Positions 33,294-42,462 are shown, counted from the stretch's first letter. The stretch: 64,000 bases of DNA from Desulfonatronospira sp964577315 (GCA_964577315.1 CAZNYT010000001.1:32175-96174), one strand, 5' to 3'. The notes: generated from the letters alone by a model not told the origin. Made by a program: numbers and translations.

Positions 33294-34343
33294 ATGATAG
33301 CTTATACCGTTTACATGCAGCAAGTCCAGGAGCTACTTGCAAAATGGAAAAGTGAATTTAGTGTTTACGTACCCACCAGAGTAGATGACCATTTTTTCGA
33401 ATTCAGGCCCTGGCAACCGGGCATGCACATCGCCTGGGACTATGATCTGGCTTACACTCCCTTAAAACGCTTTTTTCTCCCCCCGAGAGAGGACTTAATC
33501 AGTTTTGATCTTCCAAGCTACAAAGCAGAACCCGTGATCCAAGCCCCCAAACAACTCCTGTTCGGGGTTCATCCCTACGACATCAAGGCCATCAACCAGT
33601 TGGACCAGCTCATGAGCACGGACAGCGTGGATGTCAACTATCAGGCCCGGCGGGACAACACTGTAATCTTTGGAATGGAACCGGCCCAGGTGGCTGATAC
33701 CTCCTTCTGGGCAGGAGTGGATGCATCCCGGGTAGATTTGGGATATGACCTCTTCTGGACTCGGATCAGCCCGGAGGCTTTTTTGGTTCAGGTGGGTTCT
33801 GCGCAGGGCGAAAAGATGATCCAGATGAACCAGGGAGTGGACAAAGCCAGTGCCGCAGAAAAGGAGGCAGCCAGGAGAGTGCACCTCAAGATGGTGGCCA
33901 AGGCGGACAAACTGAGTCTGGGATTTTCCTGGAGACAAGTTCCCGGCACCATGGCCAAATTTTTTAAACACCAGCTCTATTGGCAGGAAAAGGCCAAAAC
34001 TTGTCTTTCCTGCGGCTCCTGCAACCTGGTCTGTCCCACTTGCTACTGCTTCGATATCCAGGATGAGGTGGATGACAAGTTAGAGCAAGGCCGGCGCTAC
34101 CGGCAATGGGACGGATGCATGCTGGAGGGATTTGCCCGCATAGCCGGGGGTCACAATTTTCGCCCCACCCCTTGGGAGCGCTACCGGCACAGGTACATGC
34201 GCAAGGGCAAGTACATATACGACAAGATCGGGGAGCTGGGATGCGTAGGCTGTGGACGCTGCGTCCGGGCCTGTACCGCTAGGATAGCCAACCCCAAGGA
34301 AGTTTTTCAAGAGATCTGGGAGGCGACCAAGTATGAAGCCTAA
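33294..34343 (+). CDS. hydB: Sulfhydrogenase (NiFe hydrogenase group 3b type) beta subunit, 4Fe-4S
   Basis: Iron-sulfur subunit of 349 residues that connects the hydrogenase module to the flavin subunit. A roughly 230-residue N-terminal region with LLFGVHPYDIKAINQLDQLM is family-specific. The C-terminal part has two 4Fe-4S motifs: CLSCGSCNLVCPTCYCFD and CVGCGRCVRACTARI. GGAG stands seven bases before ATG 33294. First gene of the four-gene set in the order beta-gamma-delta-alpha, as in Pyrococcus; it overlaps the next gene by 11 bases. In the window no hyp maturation genes accompany it. Confidence 0.93.
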   Translation: MIAYTVYMQQVQELLAKWKSEFSVYVPTRVDDHFFEFRPWQPGMHIAWDYDLAYTPLKRFFLPPREDLISFDLPSYKAEPVIQAPKQLLFGVHPYDIKAINQLDQLMSTDSVDVNYQARRDNTVIFGMEPAQVADTSFWAGVDASRVDLGYDLFWTRISPEAFLVQVGSAQGEKMIQMNQGVDKASAAEKEAARRVHLKMVAKADKLSLGFSWRQVPGTMAKFFKHQLYWQEKAKTCLSCGSCNLVCPTCYCFDIQDEVDDKLEQGRRYRQWDGCMLEGFARIAGGHNFRPTPWERYRHRYMRKGKYIYDKIGELGCVGCGRCVRACTARIANPKEVFQEIWEATKYEA

Positions 34344-35205
34344 TTTTTCACCTTATGTTCCTAGGCCTGCTACATTGGTCTCAAAAAAGGAACTGTCCTC
34401 AAACGTTACCCTTTTTGAGTTCGCCCAGGACAGCGGCAGGACCCTGGCCCATAGGCCGGGACAGTTCATCCAGGTTTCGGTCTACGGAGTAGGAGAGGCC
34501 CCGTTTTCGGTAAGTTCTCCTCCCCAGACCGAACACCATCGTTTCGAACTAGCCATCCGCAAAGCCGGGGCTGTCACCAATGCCCTGCACAACATGGAAG
34601 TGGGTTCCAAGGTGGGCATCAGAGGGCCTTACGGCTCCTATTTTCCCATGCAGAAGTTCGTGGGACAGGACTTTTTATTTATAGCCGGGGGGCTGGGATA
34701 TATTCCCTTGCGGAGCGTACTTTACTACATGCTGAGACACCGGGACGAATTCGGACATATCATGCTCCTGGTAGGCACCCGCAATCCCAGCGAAAGGATA
34801 TTTACGGATCAGCTCCAGGAGATAAGCCGGCGTCAGGATGTGGAGGTTCACGAAACAGTGGACGTGCCTGATGATAACTGGCAGGGTAATGTGGGGGTGA
34901 TCACCACCCTGTTTTCCAAGATACAGATTAGCCCGGAAAACACTTATGTGGGCATGATTGGCCCTCCTGTCATGTATAAATTCGTTATAGACGAATGCAG
35001 CAATCTGGGCATCACTCGGGATAGGATATATGTCTCCCTGGAGAGGAGAATGAAGTGCGCCCTGGGCAAGTGCGGGCATTGCCAGATAGATGGGCTGAAC
35101 TGCTGCGTGGATGGACCGGTTTTTTGCTACACCCAGATCGCGAATATACCCGAGGCCCTGGACAAAGAAACCTACATGTGGGGGCGGGATGCCTCGCGTC
35201 CTTAG
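34333..35205 (+). CDS. hydG: Sulfhydrogenase gamma subunit, FAD/NAD(P)-binding
   Basis: Diaphorase subunit of 290 residues that exchanges electrons with NAD(P). A flavin-binding barrel (HRPGQFIQVSVYGVGEAPFSVSS), a nucleotide-binding Rossmann region (FIAGGLGYIPLRSVLYYML) and the C-terminal CALGKCGHCQIDGLNCCVDGPVF motif, which binds a 2Fe-2S cluster, follow the order of the ferredoxin-NADP reductase-like HydG. Similar chains occur in NfnA and dihydroorotate dehydrogenase electron subunits, but the hydrogenase neighbours decide. The name should not be confused with the radical SAM HydG of FeFe maturation. Confidence 0.93.
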   Translation: MKPNFSPYVPRPATLVSKKELSSNVTLFEFAQDSGRTLAHRPGQFIQVSVYGVGEAPFSVSSPPQTEHHRFELAIRKAGAVTNALHNMEVGSKVGIRGPYGSYFPMQKFVGQDFLFIAGGLGYIPLRSVLYYMLRHRDEFGHIMLLVGTRNPSERIFTDQLQEISRRQDVEVHETVDVPDDNWQGNVGVITTLFSKIQISPENTYVGMIGPPVMYKFVIDECSNLGITRDRIYVSLERRMKCALGKCGHCQIDGLNCCVDGPVFCYTQIANIPEALDKETYMWGRDASRP

Positions 35206-35288
35206 CCGCTTTGACTACCCGGATTCCGAGATCGGGACAGTTTAAATCTGCCTTGGAAGCGAGGCAGTATTGAGAACAGGAGTGAACA

Positions 35289-36032
35289 ATGGCTGCAAAA
35301 CCCAAAGTAGCTTTTTTTGATTTCGCCGGATGCGAAGGGGATCAGCTTCAGGTAGCAAACCTGGAGGAGAGGCTGCTGGATCTGGTGGAGCACCTGGAAA
35401 TAGTCAGTTTTAGGGAAATAAAGACCCAGCACCGGGACGATTACGACATAGCCTTTGTGGAAGGCTCCATCACCAGGCCCGAGGACGAGCCCAGGCTGAG
35501 GGAAATCCGTGCCAACGCCGGCATCCTGGTCGCCTTGGGCGCCTGTGCCACTATTGGGGGAATTAATTGTTTGAAAAATTTCATAAGCGAGCGCAAATAC
35601 CGCACCTCGGTTTATGGTTCCCATGCCCTGAAATATTCCACTTATTCTGCCAAACCCTTATCTGCCGTGGTCAATGTTGATATGGACATTCATGGCTGCC
35701 CCATAGATAAGGACGAGTTCGCCCGGGCGGTCAAAGAGCTCTTACTGGGTAAGATTTATCACCCCCCGGAATACCCGGTCTGCGTGGAGTGCAAGATGGC
35801 TGGAAACATCTGCCGCTATGAGCAGGGACAGCTTTGCCTGGGCATTGCCACCAGGGCCGGATGCGGAGCATGTTGCGTCACCGAGGGCAGCCTGTGCTGG
35901 GGTTGCCGGGGATTAGCCCCGGACGCCAACCTGGAGGCGGCGGTCCAGGTTATGGAAGAACACGGTTTTTCCCGGATCAGCGTCCAGGATAGAATGAGGC
36001 TCTATTACGGCTGCACCAAGCGAATGGTATAA
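35289..36032 (+). CDS. hydD: Sulfhydrogenase delta subunit (NiFe hydrogenase small subunit)
   Basis: Small subunit of 247 residues carrying the electron relay. The proximal cluster normally uses four cysteines. Here the first block reads FDFAGCEGDQLQV, so Cys15 is present but the second position, Cys in the CYGC of Pyrococcus HydD, is Asp18; the other expected ligands, Cys86 (GACATIGG) and Cys137 (HGCPID), are kept. Asp ligation of this cluster is known in F420-reducing hydrogenase, so function is plausible. Medial and distal clusters are supported by CVECKMAGNIC and RAGCGACC...CWGC. AGGAG precedes the ATG. Confidence 0.93.
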   Translation: MAAKPKVAFFDFAGCEGDQLQVANLEERLLDLVEHLEIVSFREIKTQHRDDYDIAFVEGSITRPEDEPRLREIRANAGILVALGACATIGGINCLKNFISERKYRTSVYGSHALKYSTYSAKPLSAVVNVDMDIHGCPIDKDEFARAVKELLLGKIYHPPEYPVCVECKMAGNICRYEQGQLCLGIATRAGCGACCVTEGSLCWGCRGLAPDANLEAAVQVMEEHGFSRISVQDRMRLYYGCTKRMV

Positions 36033-36146
36033 TTCAGGGCCACACCGAATCAAAAATATCAACATGCCAGGCTCTTATATTGTTCCGTTTATGCGGCAGG
36101 GCTGCAACAATCGTTTCTTAACAAGATTTGCCCGGAGAAAGGCTTT

Positions 36147-37541
36147 ATGACCAAGAAAAAAACCAAGGATACCAAAAATCAGGAACAATCCTCCCAGTCC
36201 CAGACGGAATCCGTCCGGGAAAATCCGGAAGTCATCCAGGTGGATCACCTGACCCGGGTGGAAGGGCACGGAAATATCGTGGTAAAGCTGGATCCCGGCG
36301 GAGAGGTCCAGGAATGCACCTGGGAAGTGGTGGAAGCCCCCAGGTTCTTCGAAGCCATGGTCCAGGACAGACCTTATACCGATATCCATCACATCGTTTC
36401 ACGCATTTGCGGGATATGCTCCATCGGGCATCAACTCTGCTCCATCCAGGCCACAGAAAATGCCTTCGGCCTGGAGGTATCCAACCAAACCCTGAAGCTA
36501 AGAAAACTGGCCCTACACGCGGAAAACCTGCAAAGCCACCTCTTGCATATGGGATACCTGGTTTTGCCCGATCTTTTGGGAGTGGATTCCATTCTACCCG
36601 TGGCAGAGACCCACAGGGAGGAACTGGTGAATCTAGTGGCATGCAGGCGCATCGCCAACGAATTCAGCCAAATCATATGCGGCAGGACCACGCATCCCCA
36701 GAGGCTGGTAGTGGGGGGAATGGCCAAGCTCCCGGAACAGGAAGAGCTGAACAATTTAATGGCCAAGCTGGAGGAGGCAGGTAAACGTTTGGAAAACGTG
36801 GTGGACCTCTTTGTTGCCCTAGGGGATAAGTGGCCAGAATTCGAGAGGCCTACCGAATATGTAGCCCTTACCTCTCCCGGGGAATATGCCCTGTACAGCG
36901 GACAGATCCAGACCTCCTTGGACCAGCGGCGCCCGGCGCTTTTTTACGAGCAGGTGACCAACGAATATTGTGTGCCCCATTCCACCGCCAAGTGGACCAG
37001 AAACGTCCGGGATTCCTATCTGGTAGGTGCCCTGTCCAGATTCAACTTGAACTATAACCAGCTTTTCCCCAAGGCCAAGGCCGCCGCTCAAAAGCTAGGT
37101 CTTGCCCCCCAGGTGCACAATCCCTTCCTGAACACCCTAGCCCAGTTGGTGGAGTGCGTGCACTCGATCCAGGAATCCATGCAAATCATCTCCGGGCTGC
37201 TCCAGGAGGGCATTCGTGAGGAAAAGCCGGTCCAGCCGCGGATAACCGCCGCTCAGGGCGTGGGCGCGGTGGAAGTTCCCCGGGGAATTCTTTTCCACAA
37301 ATACGAGTACAATGACCAGGGCCGGGTAATGGCTGCGGACTGTGTAATACCCACCAACCAGAACCATGCCAACATCCAGAAGGACATGGATGCTATAAAG
37401 CCACAGCTCTCGGGGCTAGATCCCCAAAGCATTGAGCTAAGGCTCAGCATGCTGGTCCGGGGTTATGATCCCTGCATCTCCTGCTCCACCCACATGGTGG
37501 ATCTATCCTCATCCCGGCAGCGACTGGTCCGATTTGTATAG
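36147..37541 (+). CDS. hydA: Sulfhydrogenase alpha subunit (NiFe hydrogenase large subunit)
   Basis: Catalytic subunit of 464 residues holding the NiFe site. Motif L1 is SRICGIC (Cys88 and Cys91) and motif L2 is DPCISCSTH (Cys443 and Cys446). These four cysteines bind the metal centre. As in other large subunits the C-terminus should be cut after His449 by a maturation protease, removing 15 residues. LTRVEGHGN (35-43) is the typical group 3 start; about 30 polar residues precede it. It lies 114 bp after the delta subunit, an unusually wide gap for this operon. Cytoplasmic, NAD(P)-linked H2 uptake or evolution is inferred. Confidence 0.95.
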   Translation: MTKKKTKDTKNQEQSSQSQTESVRENPEVIQVDHLTRVEGHGNIVVKLDPGGEVQECTWEVVEAPRFFEAMVQDRPYTDIHHIVSRICGICSIGHQLCSIQATENAFGLEVSNQTLKLRKLALHAENLQSHLLHMGYLVLPDLLGVDSILPVAETHREELVNLVACRRIANEFSQIICGRTTHPQRLVVGGMAKLPEQEELNNLMAKLEEAGKRLENVVDLFVALGDKWPEFERPTEYVALTSPGEYALYSGQIQTSLDQRRPALFYEQVTNEYCVPHSTAKWTRNVRDSYLVGALSRFNLNYNQLFPKAKAAAQKLGLAPQVHNPFLNTLAQLVECVHSIQESMQIISGLLQEGIREEKPVQPRITAAQGVGAVEVPRGILFHKYEYNDQGRVMAADCVIPTNQNHANIQKDMDAIKPQLSGLDPQSIELRLSMLVRGYDPCISCSTHMVDLSSSRQRLVRFV

Positions 37542-37862
37542 CACATTCCGAAACCATAACCCAATGGCTTGTACAAAAATGATTGACGCTGAATAGTTAC
37601 CCTAAATCTAAAATTTGACAACCTGTTTGCGTTGGGGGAAGCCTAGGCTGGAAGAATCAAGGGTTGGGGAAAAGGAAGGCCTGTCTCGGAGGCGGATTAT
37701 ACCCGAATGACAACATATTCCAGGCATAAAAAGATATTTGGAAAAGGCCACAGGCCTGCTCAAACCATGGGAACCATGGAAAGCATCTTATAGACAGATG
37801 CACAAGTAACCCTTAAAGGGCACACCCGGTCTGCGGCCTTACACTAGACTGAAACAAGGGCC
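37542..37862. other. Gene-free region between hydrogenase and rpmB
   Basis: 321 bp between the convergent hydA and rpmB. A fragment of the AACTATTCACC-type repeat end (GAATAGTTAC at 37591-37600) is present. AGCCTAGGCT and a doubled CCATGG are the only other symmetric bits; no intrinsic terminator with a T tract was found. Confidence 0.6.
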
Positions 37863-38069
37863 TTAGGCGCTCTTGGCCATAGGTTTTACCACAGCTCCAG
37901 AGCGCAGACACCTGCTGCATACGCGTATCCTTTGCACCCGGCCCTGGGACAGCTGAGCCCGAACCCTGTGCAGGTTGGGTTTGAATCGTCTCTTGTTGTG
38001 CTTGTTGGAGTGGCTGACATAATTGCCCACTTGGTGTTTCTTGCCACAAACCTGGCATACCTTGCTCAT
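37863..38069 (-). CDS. rpmB: 50S ribosomal protein L28
   Basis: Ribosomal protein of 68 residues starting MSKVCQVCGKKHQVGNYVSHSNKHNKRRFKPNLHRVR, unmistakably L28. It is the zinc-ribbon form: CQVC near the start and CSRC near the end supply four cysteines. ATG 38069 has AGGAGG eight bases upstream; the frame extends further up but without homology. It is transcribed leftwards, divergent from yceD. Confidence 0.96.
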   Translation of the reverse strand: MSKVCQVCGKKHQVGNYVSHSNKHNKRRFKPNLHRVRAQLSQGRVQRIRVCSRCLRSGAVVKPMAKSA

Positions 38070-38292
38070 TTTGACCTCCTGTATTCTGTAGATCAATTCC
38101 AAACTCGGAAGTATTTACAAATCGCTATTTTCAGCTTAATAATAGTTCTTGGCTTATGTATTCAAAAAACTCTAAGCTCTCACGTAATAAACGAAAAACG
38201 CGTCAGTATATCTCGGGAAGGAAACTCCCTTCCGTCAACGACAATAAGCTAATACAATAACCTTAAACTAACAAAATGGCAAGGGAAAATTC

Positions 38293-38320
38293 TTGACATT
38301 TCACAAAAACTCAAGATAAT
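38293..38320 (+). promoter_or_regulatory. Sigma-70 promoter of the yceD-rpmF-plsX-fab operon
   Basis: A perfect TTGACA (38293-38298) and GATAAT (38315-38320) are 16 bp apart. The transcript would start near 38327, leaving a leader of only about 15 bases before ATG 38342 with no obvious ribosome site, so the first gene may be translated from an almost leaderless message. Confidence 0.65.
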
Positions 38321-38341
38321 AGCTTGTTTTTGAGTTCATTT

Positions 38342-38872
38342 ATGATGCTATTAGAAGAGTGGCTACCTTTATCCGATGTCCCACCTGAAGGGAAGGACTT
38401 TTCTTTTCAGGACGATCCCAAGTGGTCCTTACTCTGGGAAAGGTACGAGATCGATTGCCGTATGATCCAAAGCTTGACCACTGTTCTGGAGGTTCTTCCC
38501 CAGGCCCAGGGAGTATACTTCCGGGGCAAAGTACAGGGACAGGTTTCCCTCATCTGCTCGCGATGCCTGGAACGGGGCACAATAGACATAAAGTACCGGA
38601 TCGAGGCCTATGAAAACTACACCCAGGACCCTGAGGAGCTTCCCCGGGAGCGCCCTTTGAAACTGGAGCAAGGCCGCTGGTGGTTCAGCCCAGAACTTCT
38701 GGCATGGGAGCACTTTGTTTTGGCGTTGCCGGACAAACCCCTGTGCGATCACGAGTGCAAAGGGCTGTGTCCCAAGTGCGGAGAAAACATAAATTTCGGG
38801 TTATGCTCCTGCACCGAGGAGACACTGGATCCCAGGCTCGCAGTACTGCGTAACCTAAAAATAAACCGATAA
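38342..38872 (+). CDS. yceD: YceD/DUF177 protein
   Basis: Protein of 176 residues, regularly encoded just before rpmF. The N-terminal half is family-variable; the C-terminal part has ICSRC and CDHECKGLCPKCGENINFGLCSC, a cysteine set that likely binds zinc. In plants and bacteria DUF177 proteins are linked to 23S rRNA processing or accumulation. ATG 38342 (or 38345) is chosen; an in-frame TTG at 38324 would lie before the expected transcript start. rpmF starts 12 bp after it. Confidence 0.9.
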   Translation: MMLLEEWLPLSDVPPEGKDFSFQDDPKWSLLWERYEIDCRMIQSLTTVLEVLPQAQGVYFRGKVQGQVSLICSRCLERGTIDIKYRIEAYENYTQDPEELPRERPLKLEQGRWWFSPELLAWEHFVLALPDKPLCDHECKGLCPKCGENINFGLCSCTEETLDPRLAVLRNLKINR

Positions 38873-38884
38873 AGAGGTCCGAAA

Positions 38885-39073
38885 ATGGCTTTACCCAAGA
38901 AGAAAACATCCAAGTCCAGAAAAGGTATGCGCCGGGCACATCACCACGTCCCGGTCCCCAACGTGATATATTGCGATTGCGGCGAGCCTGCTATCGCCCA
39001 CAGGATATGCCCTCAATGCGGCGCTTACAACAAACGCAAATACTTAAAGCCAACCCAGGATGCAACAGATTAG
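38885..39073 (+). CDS. rpmF: 50S ribosomal protein L32
   Basis: 62 residues starting MALPKKKTSKSRKGMRRAHH, the L32 signature. The zinc-ribbon form is present: CDC and CPQC. AGAGG stands six bases before the ATG. Its last 14 bases overlap plsX, a coupling between ribosomal and lipid genes that is widely conserved. Confidence 0.97.
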   Translation: MALPKKKTSKSRKGMRRAHHHVPVPNVIYCDCGEPAIAHRICPQCGAYNKRKYLKPTQDATD

Positions 39074-40118
39074 GCCCATAATCGCTGTGGATGCCATGGG
39101 CGGCGATTCCGGGCCGGAAGTGACCATCCCTGGCGCTGTAAACGCGGCCAAGCAGGATAATCTAGGGCTGATCTTGACCGGAAATCAAGAGCAAATAGAA
39201 CAAGCCCTGAACAAGGAAAAAATCCACAACCTGGAGATCGATATCCGAGATGCCCCGGAAGTTGTGGGCATGCAAGAGAAACCCTCGGAAGGATTGCGCC
39301 GTAAAAGGAACTCCTCCATCCAGGCAGCCTTTAAAACCGTGCGCGAAAAAAAGGCCCATGGAGTGGTCAGCGCAGGCAATTCCGGGGCCACTCTGGGATG
39401 CGGCATGTTCACCCTGGGCCGGGTTAAAGGCATTGAACGACCTGCCCTGGCTTCCATACTCCCCACTGAAAAAAAGGAACCTTTGGTACTTGTGGATGTC
39501 GGGGCAAACATTGAATGCAAGCCCTACCACCTGGTTCAATTCGGGCTTATGGCGGATGTCTTTGCCAGAAACGTGCTGCACATTTCCAAGCCCAGGGTCG
39601 GGGTGCTCACCATTGGCGAGGAAGAGGGCAAGGGCAACAAACTGGTCATGGACGCCATTAAGCTCTTCAAAATGTCCTCCATGAACTTTATCGGCAATGT
39701 CGAAGGGCGGGACTTTTTTTCCGGCAAGGCGGATGTCGTGGTTTGCGACGGATTTGTGGGAAACATCGCCTTGAAGCTCATGGAGGGACTGGCCATCTCC
39801 CTTAGCAACACCCTGAAAGCAGAGGTCAAAAAAAGCTTGCTGGCCAAGCTGGGATTTTTGCTAAGCACTGGGGCTTTACGTAAATTCGGCAGACATATTG
39901 ACTATGCCGAATACGGAGGTGCGCCCTTGCTGGGATTAAAAGGAATAAGCCTCGTCTGTCACGGCTCCTCCAATGCCAAGGCCATAACCAATGCGGTCCT
40001 AATGGCCGGAGAATTTGTGCGCAACCAAGCCAATGAACACTTGGTCCAGGGCTTGGAGGAAAACCAAGAGATTGGACTTTTCAAAAAAACCCCTCAACCC
40101 AAAGACCAAGTTTTATAG
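39060..40118 (+). CDS. plsX: Phosphate acyltransferase PlsX
   Basis: Converts acyl-ACP to acyl-phosphate for phospholipid synthesis; peripheral membrane enzyme. The 352 residues begin IIAVDAMGGDSGPEVTIPGAV, the family signature, and have VSAGNSGATLGCGMFTLGRVKGIERPAL and later VCDGFVGNIALKLMEG and SYAEYGGAPLLG (here DYAEYGGAPLLG). Overlaps rpmF and is followed 23 bp later by fabH. Confidence 0.97.
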   Translation: MQQIRPIIAVDAMGGDSGPEVTIPGAVNAAKQDNLGLILTGNQEQIEQALNKEKIHNLEIDIRDAPEVVGMQEKPSEGLRRKRNSSIQAAFKTVREKKAHGVVSAGNSGATLGCGMFTLGRVKGIERPALASILPTEKKEPLVLVDVGANIECKPYHLVQFGLMADVFARNVLHISKPRVGVLTIGEEEGKGNKLVMDAIKLFKMSSMNFIGNVEGRDFFSGKADVVVCDGFVGNIALKLMEGLAISLSNTLKAEVKKSLLAKLGFLLSTGALRKFGRHIDYAEYGGAPLLGLKGISLVCHGSSNAKAITNAVLMAGEFVRNQANEHLVQGLEENQEIGLFKKTPQPKDQVL

Positions 40119-40141
40119 GGCAGCCCTGTCAATACTTACTC

Positions 40142-41137
40142 ATGAAAAACGATTGCTACCTCACAGGATACGGGTTTCATGCACCCCAGAAGGTCATGAC
40201 CAACCAGGACTTTGAGCGTTTGGTGGATACTTCGGATGATTGGATTACCGCCCGCACCGGCATCAAGGAAAGACGTATCTGCACCGGAGAAAACTGTACC
40301 GATCTAGCCTACCAGGCATCTATACAGGCCCTGCAAGAAGCTGCCCTTACTCCAGAGGACCTGACCCATGTTATTTTGGCCACCTTCACCCCGGATACTT
40401 TTGTACCCAACGGTGCCTGCTCGCTCCTGGAAAAACTGGGGCACAGAAACATAGCTGCCCTGGATGTAAACGCTGCCTGCACAGGTTTCCTATACGCCCT
40501 GGAGCTGGCCAGGGGACTTTGCATGCTGCCGTCTCCAAGCAATATACTAGTGGTGGCATCCGAGGCCTTAACCTCCAGGGTCAATTTTCAAGACAGGGGC
40601 ACCTGCGTGCTCTTCGGGGACGGGGCAGGGGCCGCTGTTATTTCCGATCAACCTTCTCGAAACCAGGAAATAAACAGCCACCTGGTGGACGTTTGCCTCA
40701 AGGCGGACGGGGCACTGGGCAACCTGCTCACTGTCAAGGGAGGGGGATCAGCTTATCCCTTGAGCCTGGGAGATACAGTAGGGGAGAATTTTTTTGTCCA
40801 GATGGAAGGCAGGGAGGTATTCAGGCAAGCGGTGCGCTCCATGTACAACGTGAGCCAGGAGATCCTGGAGAGAAACGGCTTGCGCCCGGAAGACGTGAAT
40901 CTGGTCATTCCTCATCAGGCCAACATACGCATCATAGAGGCCCTGGCCAAGAAATTGAATCTTGACCCAGGGAATCTGTTTGTTAACGTCCAAAAATACG
41001 GCAACACTTCAGCCGCATCCGTGCCCATAGCGCTGGCAGAGGCTAAGCTGCAGGGTCAAATAAAACCCGGGGACCTGATCTTGCTGGTTGCCTTCGGCGG
41101 AGGATTTACCTGGGGCGCAGCTCTGGTGCGCTTTTAG
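40142..41137 (+). CDS. fabH: Beta-ketoacyl-ACP synthase III
   Basis: Starts fatty acid chains by condensing acetyl-CoA with malonyl-ACP. The 331 residues include the catalytic Cys113 in DVNAACTGFLYAL, His in VIPHQANIRI and Asn in KYGNTSAAS. WITARTGIKERR near residue 34-45 is also typical. Its place between plsX and fabG is the standard fab cluster order. 102 bp separate it from fabG. Confidence 0.97.
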   Translation: MKNDCYLTGYGFHAPQKVMTNQDFERLVDTSDDWITARTGIKERRICTGENCTDLAYQASIQALQEAALTPEDLTHVILATFTPDTFVPNGACSLLEKLGHRNIAALDVNAACTGFLYALELARGLCMLPSPSNILVVASEALTSRVNFQDRGTCVLFGDGAGAAVISDQPSRNQEINSHLVDVCLKADGALGNLLTVKGGGSAYPLSLGDTVGENFFVQMEGREVFRQAVRSMYNVSQEILERNGLRPEDVNLVIPHQANIRIIEALAKKLNLDPGNLFVNVQKYGNTSAASVPIALAEAKLQGQIKPGDLILLVAFGGGFTWGAALVRF

Positions 41138-41239
41138 TTTGACCTCCACCAGCATACCCCAAAACATTTTGCAAAAGCGGGTATAGCTATGCACCAGATC
41201 TTGTTGCGAACCTAGAGAATAATTGCAAGCGAGTTTTAT

Positions 41240-41983
41240 ATGTCCCATCTTGAAAAAACTGCCCTGATTACAGGAGGATCGCGAGGTATAGGCAGGGCAT
41301 GCGCCCTCCGCCTGGCCAGTGATGGTTATCAGGTTTACATCACCTACGTAAGCAGGCCGGAACAGGCAGAACATACATGTGAGGAAATTGCCCGAGCCGG
41401 AGGTACTGCCCAAGCATTCGCCCTGGACATAAGCGATCCTGATTCCATCGTAGATTTCTTTCAACAAAGCATAAAAGACAAAGTAAACCTGCAGGTCCTG
41501 GTCAACAATGCCGGTTTGACCCAGGACGGTCTCATGGTCCGCATGAAACTGGAGCAGTGGGAGCGCGTCATCAATGCCAACCTGACCGGCTCCTTTGTGT
41601 GTCTGCAGCAGGCTGGCAAACTCATGATGCGCAACAGATACGGCCGCATTATCAATATTTCCTCGGTTACAGCCCAGACCGGCAACGCGGGTCAGGCAAA
41701 CTATACCGCCTCCAAAGCAGGCCTTATAGGGTTGACCAAAACCGCGGCCCGAGAGCTTGCTCCCAGAAATATCACTGTGAATGCCGTGGCCCCGGGCTTT
41801 ATAGAGACAGATATGACCGCCGAGCTTTCAGAAGAATTGCGGAACCAATTCCTCCAGGATATCCCCATGCAAAGACTCGGCACCCCGGAAGACGTAGCCG
41901 AAAGCGTGGCTTTTCTGGCCTCGGAACAGGCCGGATATATCACCGGCCAGATTCTAGGGATTAACGGAGGACTCTACATGTAA
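41240..41983 (+). CDS. fabG: 3-oxoacyl-ACP reductase FabG
   Basis: NADPH-dependent reductase of the elongation cycle; 247 residues, a short-chain dehydrogenase. The cofactor motif is TGGSRGIGRA (11-20), NNAG lies at 89-92, and the catalytic set includes Ser142, Tyr155 and Lys159 in SSVTAQTGNAGQANYTASKAG. The C-terminal GQILGINGGLYM is typical. It lies between fabH and acpP; a 248-bp gap follows. Confidence 0.96.
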   Translation: MSHLEKTALITGGSRGIGRACALRLASDGYQVYITYVSRPEQAEHTCEEIARAGGTAQAFALDISDPDSIVDFFQQSIKDKVNLQVLVNNAGLTQDGLMVRMKLEQWERVINANLTGSFVCLQQAGKLMMRNRYGRIINISSVTAQTGNAGQANYTASKAGLIGLTKTAARELAPRNITVNAVAPGFIETDMTAELSEELRNQFLQDIPMQRLGTPEDVAESVAFLASEQAGYITGQILGINGGLYM

Positions 41984-42231
41984 ACCCTCAGGAAAAATCC
42001 AGGCCCCAATTTCTCTTTTGCCAGCTAGCCGGGGATTTTGGACGTGATTCCCCAGGCCAACTACAGCCAAAAGCTAAAGGGTCGAACATGGTTATAGCCA
42101 TTTTAAGAGATTGCTTAAAAATTGGAGATCAAAACTTGCAACACAAGCCTGCATGATATAAGAGTCTTAATGGCAACAAATCCCACAGGCAATGTTTGCA
42201 AAGTCAACTTAACAGTCTTAAGGAGCACGAG

Positions 42232-42462
42232 ATGTCAGTAGAAGAAAAAGTCAAGGAAATCATTGTGGACCAGCTGGGAATTTCAGCAGAGGAAGTAAAG
42301 CCTGAAGCCAGGTTTGTTGAGGATCTGGGCGCCGACTCCCTGGATTTAACCGAGCTTATCATGGCCATGGAAGAGGAATTCGACATGGAAATAGATGACG
42401 AAAAGGCCCAGGAACTGCTAACTGTTCAAGCCACCATAGATTATATAAAGGCCAACCAATAA
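42232..42462 (+). CDS. acpP: Acyl carrier protein
   Basis: Acidic four-helix carrier of 76 residues. The phosphopantetheine site is Ser36 in DLGADSLDLTELIMAMEEEF. ATG 42232 is taken because AAGGAG lies seven bases upstream; the in-frame ATG 42196 would add an untypical N-terminus. The 248 bp upstream of it hold a possible -10 (TATAAG near 42156) that would give this highly expressed gene its own transcript, but no good -35. Confidence 0.97.
   Translation: MSVEEKVKEIIVDQLGISAEEVKPEARFVEDLGADSLDLTELIMAMEEEFDMEIDDEKAQELLTVQATIDYIKANQ

Noticed and set aside
33294..37541. F420-reducing or bidirectional NAD hydrogenase
   Set aside because: The beta-gamma-delta-alpha set with a ferredoxin-reductase-like gamma chain fits group 3b sulfhydrogenase better; no FrhB-like or HoxFU-like chain is present.
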